Below, in pieces: positions 13,874 through 18,062 of a stretch of DNA of 18,062 bases (positions are counted from its first letter, which is position 1; each line of letters begins with the position of its first letter). The DNA is from Actinomycetes bacterium (GTDB lineage Bacteria > Actinomycetota > Actinomycetes > Mycobacteriales > Micromonosporaceae). The stretch is taken from NCBI GenBank assembly GCA_023402505.1, contig JAEYGD010000239.1, positions 1-18,062 of the forward strand. Direction: 5' to 3'. Made by a program: the position numbers and the translations under genes. A model generated the notes under the pieces. The model had not been told where the DNA came from, did no database searches, and worked only from the letters and a program-made list of their open reading frames with translations.

Positions 13874-14301
13874 ACGTCGAAGTCGGGAACGGTCAGCGTG
13901 CCGTCCTCCGCCAGGGGGAGGCCCGGGTTGTGCGCGACCTCCCAGACGTGCCCGTCGGGGTCGGTGAAGCAGCCCGCGTACCCGCCGTAGAACGTCTCCC
14001 GGGCGGGCCGGGTCACCGTCGCGCCGGCCGCCGCCGCGTCGGCGAGGATCGCGTCGACCTCGGCCCGGGAGCGGACGTTCTGCGCGAGGGTGAGCCCGCC
14101 GAACCCGTCGTCACCGGGGTCGGTGACGCCCGCGTCCTCCGCCAGCCTGTCCCGACCCCACAACACCAGCGCGAGCCCGCCGGCCTGGAAGAAGACGGTC
14201 TCCTCGACCTCCTGGCCCCGCCAGCCGAGGCGCTCGTAGAACGCGCGGGCGCGGGCGACGTCGGCGACGCCGAGGGTGACCAGACTGATCCGCTGCTCCA
14301 T
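13870..14301 (-). CDS. VOC (glyoxalase/bleomycin-resistance fold) family protein
   Basis: The gene encodes 143 residues. It opens with the VOC start ISLVTLGVADVARARAFYER (5-24) followed by LGWRG, then ETVFFQAGGLALVLWGRD. In the second half it has FYGGYAGCFTDPDGHVWEVA (103-122), where the DPDGHVWE stretch carries a typical metal-ligand Glu. Two beta-alpha-beta-beta-beta modules fit one full VOC subunit. The superfamily includes glyoxalases, dioxygenases and antibiotic-binding proteins, and this sequence does not allow a choice. The ATG is six bases after TAGCCT, with no clear ribosome site. It lies 29 bases upstream of the HAD gene and is co-directional with it, but that gene has its own promoter. 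Confidence 0.88.
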   Translation of the reverse strand: MEQRISLVTLGVADVARARAFYERLGWRGQEVEETVFFQAGGLALVLWGRDRLAEDAGVTDPGDDGFGGLTLAQNVRSRAEVDAILADAAAAGATVTRPARETFYGGYAGCFTDPDGHVWEVAHNPGLPLAEDGTLTVPDFDV

Positions 14302-14307
14302 CCCAGC

Positions 14308-14313
14308 AGGCTA
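14308..14313 (-). promoter_or_regulatory. -10 box of a likely leaderless promoter for the VOC gene
   Basis: Reverse strand TAGCCT (14313-14308), six bases, then ATG at 14301. The -35 region falls in the first unit of the 22-bp tandem repeat, and no consensus -35 is visible. Confidence 0.4.
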
Positions 14314-14328
14314 TCCACCGCGCCCCCG

Positions 14329-14437
14329 GGTTCGCCGCTACGGCCCGGAGGGTTGCCGCTACGGCTCGGAGGGTTCCCCGCCACGCCTCGGAGGGTTCGC
14401 CGCCACGGCTCGGAGGGTTTGCCGCCACGGCTCGGAT
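14329..14437. repeat. 22-bp tandem repeat, five units, between divergent genes
   Basis: Units at 14329-14350, 14351-14371 (21 bases), 14372-14393, 14394-14415 and 14416-14437 follow GGTTCGCCGCYACGGCTCGGAG. They fill almost the whole gap between the VOC gene and the four-helix membrane protein gene, ending 16 bases before the latter's start. One unit has lost a base, so the array is not selected to code protein. Confidence 0.9.
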
Positions 14438-14453
14438 GGGGAAGGAACGGCGC

Positions 14454-14843
14454 ATGGCGAAAGCTGACCACGGGCCGCCCTGGTACCCGATCCTGCTGTC
14501 GGTGCTGTGCTTCCTCGGAGCGGCGTCCGCGATCGCCGTCGACCGACCGTACACCGCCGGTTTCTCCCTTCTCGCGGGAGTCGCGGTGCTCGTCGGCGCC
14601 CGGCTGCAGCGGGGGCGGTCCGGAGAGCCGGCGCAGCCGAGCAGGGCGACGGGATTCCTCGTCGCCGCGGGGTTCACCGTGGTGGCGGTCGGGGCGATCG
14701 TCTTCCTGCTCAACGCCGACGGGAACGTCACCGCCTACCTGGTGGGTGGTGTCGTGCTGGCCATCGCGCTCTACGCGGTGGTCGCCATGACCGTCCGGCT
14801 GTGGAGCGGGTGGGGTGCCGGGGACGGGGGAAAGGCTCCCTGA
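14454..14843 (+). CDS. Small four-helix membrane protein (unknown function)
   Basis: The gene encodes 129 residues. The ATG at 14454 is preferred because GGGGAAGGA (14438-14446) precedes it by seven bases. An in-frame ATG at 14436 would lie in the tandem repeat and would code through the ribosome site. Hydrophobic helices are seen at about 10-29, 33-50, 67-86 and 92-113, with a basic loop (LQRGRSGEPAQPSR) in the middle. It begins MAKADHGPPWYPILLSVLCF and ends in a short Gly/Trp tail. The layout suggests two helical hairpins with both ends in the cytosol. No family is recognised. Confidence 0.8.
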   Translation: MAKADHGPPWYPILLSVLCFLGAASAIAVDRPYTAGFSLLAGVAVLVGARLQRGRSGEPAQPSRATGFLVAAGFTVVAVGAIVFLLNADGNVTAYLVGGVVLAIALYAVVAMTVRLWSGWGAGDGGKAP

Positions 14844-14899
14844 TCGCGGCAGGTCTCCGCGTCGCGCGGCCGCTCCGGCGTGCTGCTGAAGCGCGGACG

Positions 14900-15364
14900 T
14901 CAGTTCGGCCGCAGCGTCCAGACGACCGTCATCTCGCCGGTGGGCTTGCCCTCCTCGGTGGCGATCTCGACGCGTACCGGGAACTCGGGTCGCTGGCCGG
15001 CCTCCAGCTCCGCCAGCACCTCGGCGGCCGGTCGGCCGAGCCGCGCGGTCGCGCGTACCGCGCCGAGGGCGAGCTTCCGGTAGGCGATGTCCGCGCGTAC
15101 GGCGAGCGGGGTGGCCCGGTCGAGCACGTGCGCGAACGCGGCCAGCACCACCGCGCCGGAGGCGGTCTCGCCCAGGGTGAACATCGCGCCCGCGTGCGGG
15201 CCACCGACGTGGTTGTGGGTGGCCGGGGAGTCGGGCAGCCGCACCACGGCGCGTACGCCTCCGTCGACCTCCGGGGCGACCTCGACGAACTCGAACCCGA
15301 GCGTACGCGCGAAGGGCACGGCCGCCAGCATCCCGGCGGCCACCTGGTGGGAGTCGATGCTCAT
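14900..15364 (-). CDS. Hotdog-fold thioesterase (DUF4442-type)
   Basis: The gene encodes 154 residues with the ATG at 15364. The hotdog-fold helix region THNHVGGPHAGAMFTLGETA at 49-68 contains the usual HVGGPHAGAMFxLGE pattern seen in PaaI/DUF4442-type acyl-CoA thioesterases. It is followed by five strands, the last being EMTVVWTLRP. The closest pattern is the DUF4442 group common in actinobacteria, with the acyl substrate unknown. The enzyme should be cytosolic and oligomeric. The start is preceded by TAGGGT seven bases away and TTGCCC at -35 distance, so it may be leaderless, though GGGAGTAGGG could also act as a ribosome site. It is convergent with the four-helix membrane protein gene, with a 56-base gap. 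Confidence 0.88.
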   Translation of the reverse strand: MSIDSHQVAAGMLAAVPFARTLGFEFVEVAPEVDGGVRAVVRLPDSPATHNHVGGPHAGAMFTLGETASGAVVLAAFAHVLDRATPLAVRADIAYRKLALGAVRATARLGRPAAEVLAELEAGQRPEFPVRVEIATEEGKPTGEMTVVWTLRPN

Positions 15365-15371
15365 GCCCCGC

Positions 15372-15400
15372 ACCCTACTCCCGAGTAACTTACCGGGCAA
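15372..15400 (-). promoter_or_regulatory. Promoter of the thioesterase gene
   Basis: Reverse strand TTGCCC (15400-15395), a 17-base spacer, TAGGGT (15377-15372), seven bases, ATG at 15364. Spacing is ideal for the main sigma factor and predicts a transcript with almost no leader. Confidence 0.5.
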
Positions 15401-15408
15401 GACTCCGC

Positions 15409-15479
15409 CGATCATGGAGTTGTGGGGCCGGACAGAAGCGACAAGCCGGGGTGAATCGCCCACCACAAGTCCATGATCG
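15409..15479. repeat. Inverted repeat, REP/MITE-like intergenic element
   Basis: Arms at 15409-15427 (CGATCATGGAGTTGTGGGG) and 15461-15479 match as inverted copies at 17 of 19 positions around a 33-base centre. The element lies in a 132-base gap between the thioesterase start and the ABC ATPase stop, and its arms are less GC-rich than the neighbours. I recall very similar CATGGAGTTGTGG palindromes scattered in intergenic regions of Micromonosporaceae, but cannot check this here. It may also act as a terminator for the ABC gene. Confidence 0.65.
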
Positions 15480-15496
15480 ACGCGGGAGAGGGCGGG

Positions 15497-16804
15497 TCAG
15501 CGCCAGCCTACGTCGATGCGGTCGCCGCGCTCGTCGAAGAAGTGCAGGGCGTCCATCCGGACCTGGACCGCCAGCTGGTGTCCGGGCGACACGGCCGGGT
15601 AGGGCGCGAGCCGGACCGCCAGCTCCGCCGGGCGGCGGTGGTGCCGTCCCGGGTCGGGGAGCACGCTGGTCCGGGTGCCCGCCGACGTCCCGACGTCCTC
15701 CCCCGCCGACTCGCCGATCCGGCCGGTGATCCGCTGCACCACCTGGTTGAACCGGCGCAGGCCGCGCTGGCCCACCGGCGTCGACTCCACCGGCGCGCCC
15801 ATCTCGTCGACGACGACGGCGGTGGCGCCGATGTCGAGGAAGGCGAGCGACTCGTGCCCGTGGTGCTCCAGGTAGCGGATCCGGCCGTACAGGACGTCGC
15901 CCGGGGTGTCGGGGGCGACCGGGGTGAGTGCCTCGGCCCGCATGCCGACCACGATCCGCTCGCCGTGGTAGTGGGCCACCGCCCGGCTGCGGATGTCGTC
16001 CCACGGCAGGTAGAGCGCCTGCTCCCCGAGGGTCAGCGTCACGTACCGGTCCAGGTGCACGTAGACCGACGCCTCCAGCAGGTTCATCCGCGGGCTGCCG
16101 AGGAACGCCGCCACGTAGAGGGTGGCCGGGCGGCCGTACACCTGGGTGGGGGTCCCGACGTCCTGGAGGACGCCCTTGCGCATGATCGCCACCCGGTCGG
16201 CCATGGTCAGCGCCTCGGCCTGGTCGTGCGTGACGTACAGGGTGGTCACGCCCAGTTCGCGGGTCAGGCCGGAGATCTCCGCCCGCAGCTCGGCACGGAG
16301 TCCGCTGTCGAGGTTGGACAGCGGCTCGTCCATGAGGAACAGGCCGGGCCGGCGTACGATCGCCCGCCCCATCGCCACCCGCTGCCGCTGGCCGCCGGAG
16401 AGCTGGCCGGGCCGGCGGGCGAGGACGTCGCCGATGCCGAGCGCGCCCGCGACGTCGGCGACCCGCTCGCCACGCTGCTCCGGCTCGAGCCCCGCCAGTC
16501 GAAGCGGAAAGGCGATGTTGTCGCCGACGGACATGTGCGGGTAGAGGGCGAAGTCCTGGAAGACCATCGCCACCCCCCGGTCGCGCGGCGGCAGGTCGTT
16601 GGCCAGTTCCCCGTCGAGGAGAACCGCACCGGACGTCGGTTCCTCCAGACCGGCGACCATCCGCAGCACCGTCGACTTGCCGCAGCCGGAGGGGCCCAGC
16701 AGCACCATGAACTCACCGTCGTTGACGTCGAGATTCACGCTGTCGACGGCGCGTGTGCCGTCGTTGAAGACCTTGGTCACATCCTTGAGCGCGACGGTGG
16801 TCAC
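15497..16804 (-). CDS. MalK/UgpC/MsmX-type sugar ABC transporter ATP-binding protein
   Basis: The gene encodes 435 residues. The GTG at 16804 is chosen because GGGGGAGGAGA (16817-16807) precedes it and the protein then starts like family members (VTTVALKDVTKVFNDGT); an ATG at 16888 would add 28 unusual residues. Walker A is GPSGCGKST (37-45), the Q-loop VFQDFALYPH (81-90), the signature LSGGQ (135-139), Walker B LFLMDE (155-160) and the H-loop His193. From about 240 onward come the OB/TOBE regulatory domains. At 435 residues it exceeds the roughly 370 of MalK, with an extra segment near 330-380 (GRIGESAGEDVGTSAG). It likely energises import of a sugar or glycerol-3-phosphate. No permease or binding protein is adjacent, so it may serve several transporters. 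Confidence 0.9.
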   Translation of the reverse strand: MTTVALKDVTKVFNDGTRAVDSVNLDVNDGEFMVLLGPSGCGKSTVLRMVAGLEEPTSGAVLLDGELANDLPPRDRGVAMVFQDFALYPHMSVGDNIAFPLRLAGLEPEQRGERVADVAGALGIGDVLARRPGQLSGGQRQRVAMGRAIVRRPGLFLMDEPLSNLDSGLRAELRAEISGLTRELGVTTLYVTHDQAEALTMADRVAIMRKGVLQDVGTPTQVYGRPATLYVAAFLGSPRMNLLEASVYVHLDRYVTLTLGEQALYLPWDDIRSRAVAHYHGERIVVGMRAEALTPVAPDTPGDVLYGRIRYLEHHGHESLAFLDIGATAVVVDEMGAPVESTPVGQRGLRRFNQVVQRITGRIGESAGEDVGTSAGTRTSVLPDPGRHHRRPAELAVRLAPYPAVSPGHQLAVQVRMDALHFFDERGDRIDVGWR

Positions 16805-16958
16805 CGTCTCCTCCCCCAGCTCGTCGGCCGAACCCGGGAATGACTGTGACGAGGACCACCCAGTAAGTACATCAGGTGAACGTGCCATGTTTTGCCCGTG
16901 ACAGGACTATTACGCGTCATCGAGCCGCGCCAATGCCGCATTCCAGACACAATGCACG
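16805..16958 (-). promoter_or_regulatory. Less GC-rich upstream region of the ABC ATPase gene
   Basis: This gap between two co-directional reverse genes is the least GC-rich stretch in the window (for example GTAATAGT and GCAAAACATG on the reverse strand). It most likely carries the ABC gene promoter. TAATAG near 16914-16909 with TTGGCG upstream is one candidate, but the spacing is short. No terminator hairpin for the glycerophosphotransferase gene is evident. Confidence 0.3.
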
Positions 16959-18062
16959 TCAAACGGGTTGCTCACCGAGAAAGACGTGCCGGACCACCCG
17001 CTCCGCGGCGTGCCCGTCGTCCAGCCGGCAGAACCGGTCCCGGAACCGCCGACGCGCCACCGCCGCCTCCGGTCCGCGTACCGCGCCGGAACGGAACACG
17101 TCGAGCAGACCGGTGAAGTCCGTCGCCACCGCGCCCGGCGCCTCGGCGGTCACGTCGAAGTAGACACCCCGCGCCAGCCGGTACGCCGCCCAGTCCGGCG
17201 CGTACACGACGATCGGCCGGTCCAGGACGGCGTAGTCGAACATCGCCGACGAATAGTCGGTGACCAGCACGTCGGCGGCGAGATAGAGGTCCTCCACCCG
17301 GGGATGGGCGCTGACGTCGCGTACCCGGTCCCGGGTCACCGCGCGCAGCGCCCGCCGCTCCCGGTCGTGGAAGTAGTGGCTCCGCATGAGCAGCCGGCCG
17401 CCCGGCCCGAGCGCGGCGAGGAACCGGTCCGGGTCGAACGGTGGCCGGTAGCCCGGCAGGTGCTCGCGGTGCGTCGGCGCGTACAGGACGACCTGCTCGC
17501 CGGCCCCGAGACCCAGCTCGGCCCGGATCCGCAGCACGTCGTCGGCGGTGGCGGTGACCAGCCGGTCGTTGCGGGGGTACCCGACCTCCAGCGTGGTGTA
17601 CCCGGCCGGGTACGCCCGCTCCCACATCTGGGTGGAGAAGCTGTTCGACGTGATGCTGTAGTCCCACCGGTCCACCCGGCGCAACAGCCCGGCGAAGTCC
17701 ATCCCCACCGCCCCCACCGGATAGCGCTGCTGGTCCAGCCCCATCACCTTGACCGGCGTGCCGTGGTGGGTCTGCACGTGGACGCTGCCGGGACGCTTGC
17801 GGACGAAGTCCGGGAAGTTGACGTTGTTGACCAGCCAGCGGGCCCGGGCCAGCACCCGGGACTCGGCGGGGGTGCCGGCCACCACGTACTCGACGCCCTC
17901 CGGCATCCCGTCGGCGCGGTCGCGCCGGACGATCCACACCCCGCGCACCTGCGGGGCGAGCCGGCGGGCCGCCTCGTAGATGGCCGCCGGGTTGCAGGCG
18001 TAGCCCCGGTACCAGTAGGCGGCGTAGACGGCCAGCTCCGGGTCCACCGGGCGCAGCAGCTC
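16959..18062 (-). CDS. CDP-glycerol glycerophosphotransferase family protein (runs off right edge)
   Basis: The reverse frame is open from the window edge to TGA at 16961-16959, giving 367 visible residues. The true start probably lies outside, since the frame continues as ELLRPVDPEL at the edge; a GTG at 18047 is unlikely to be the start. Family signs are WLVNNVNFPDF, then HVQTHHGTPVKVMGLD, VVLYAPTHRE, LLMRSHYF and the donor-site block VLVTDYSSAMFDYAVLDRPI followed by VVYAPD. These are hallmarks of the TagB/TagF-type GT-B enzymes that transfer glycerol or ribitol phosphate from CDP donors during teichoic acid or wall polymer synthesis. The visible C-terminal part looks complete. An N-terminal glycosyltransferase domain, frequent in actinobacterial versions, may lie beyond the edge. 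Confidence 0.9.
   Translation of the reverse strand, partial: ELLRPVDPELAVYAAYWYRGYACNPAAIYEAARRLAPQVRGVWIVRRDRADGMPEGVEYVVAGTPAESRVLARARWLVNNVNFPDFVRKRPGSVHVQTHHGTPVKVMGLDQQRYPVGAVGMDFAGLLRRVDRWDYSITSNSFSTQMWERAYPAGYTTLEVGYPRNDRLVTATADDVLRIRAELGLGAGEQVVLYAPTHREHLPGYRPPFDPDRFLAALGPGGRLLMRSHYFHDRERRALRAVTRDRVRDVSAHPRVEDLYLAADVLVTDYSSAMFDYAVLDRPIVVYAPDWAAYRLARGVYFDVTAEAPGAVATDFTGLLDVFRSGAVRGPEAAVARRRFRDRFCRLDDGHAAERVVRHVFLGEQPV

Noticed and set aside
14329..14437. Possible CRISPR array or coding repeat
   Set aside because: Head-to-tail 22-base units leave no spacers, and one 21-base unit breaks any reading frame.
14436..14453. Upstream ATG at 14436 as start of the four-helix membrane protein
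   Set aside because: It lies in the last tandem repeat unit and would translate the GGGGAAGGA ribosome site of the better start at 14454.
15473..16843. A 456-codon forward frame opposite the ABC ATPase
   Set aside because: It is antisense to intact Walker A, signature and Walker B motifs, with a shadow composition rich in Arg, His and Val.
16805..16888. N-terminal extension of the ABC ATPase from ATG 16888
   Set aside because: GTG 16804 has an excellent ribosome site and gives the standard family N-terminus. The extra 28 residues fit nothing known in the family.

Overview
The window looks like chromosomal DNA of a high-GC actinobacterium. The family Micromonosporaceae (a Micromonospora-like organism) is the best guess. 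This rests on very high GC in third codon positions, GTG starts, an actinobacterial type VII secretion (ESX) locus, an F420/PPOX-type flavoenzyme, an Rv0909-type small protein and a GH65/beta-phosphoglucomutase pair like M. tuberculosis Rv3401/Rv3400. The genus call is inference. No rRNA, tRNA, transposase, phage gene or CRISPR array was seen, and no gene-free stretch exceeds 300 bases.

Layout. (1) 1-3810: edge of a type VII secretion locus. eccE runs leftwards off the window and is divergent from eccB. After eccB come a 122-residue helical protein and a 446-residue protein with a WXG100-like head and a Gly/Pro/Thr-rich tail, translationally coupled and closed by a perfect hairpin terminator. 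(2) 3900-5840: a secreted Ala/Val-rich repeat protein, a membrane-anchored coiled-coil protein and, convergent to it, a YkvA/DUF1232 membrane protein. Both convergent genes stop inside an exact-period 30-bp tandem repeat. (3) 5900-7260: a PPOX-type flavoenzyme, then a secreted C39-like peptidase with a perfect 10-bp inverted repeat just upstream. (4) 7270-10640: hemerythrin-domain protein, Rv0909/MT0933-like small protein, AI-2E-family membrane protein, dienelactone-hydrolase-like enzyme and a 59-residue hydrophilic protein. Four of these carry candidate SigB/SigF-type promoters (GNNT, 15-16 bases, GGGTA or GGGAA), so the block may be a small general-stress regulon. (5) 10605-13873: a two-gene operon of a beta-phosphoglucomutase-like HAD enzyme and a GH65 glycoside phosphorylase/hydrolase. 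(6) 13870-15480: a VOC protein, a four-helix membrane protein and a DUF4442-type thioesterase, with a 22-bp tandem array and a REP-like inverted repeat between genes. (7) 15497-18062: an orphan MalK/UgpC-type ABC ATPase and, running off the right edge, a CDP-glycerol glycerophosphotransferase-type enzyme.

How the parts may work together. The eccB/eccE genes build the ESX membrane complex and the 122/446-residue pair is likely a substrate pair or accessory of it. The HAD and GH65 enzymes would degrade an alpha-glucoside such as trehalose or maltose and interconvert beta-glucose-1-phosphate and glucose-6-phosphate. The ABC ATPase could energise sugar import, but no permease is present. Five genes appear to start directly at the transcription start (a TANNNT box 6-7 bases before the start codon), which is a recurring leaderless arrangement.

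No clearly new multi-gene system is evident. The least explained items are the ESX-linked gene pair, the tandem repeat array shared by two convergent gene ends, the 22-bp array between divergent genes, and the repeat-bearing secreted protein.
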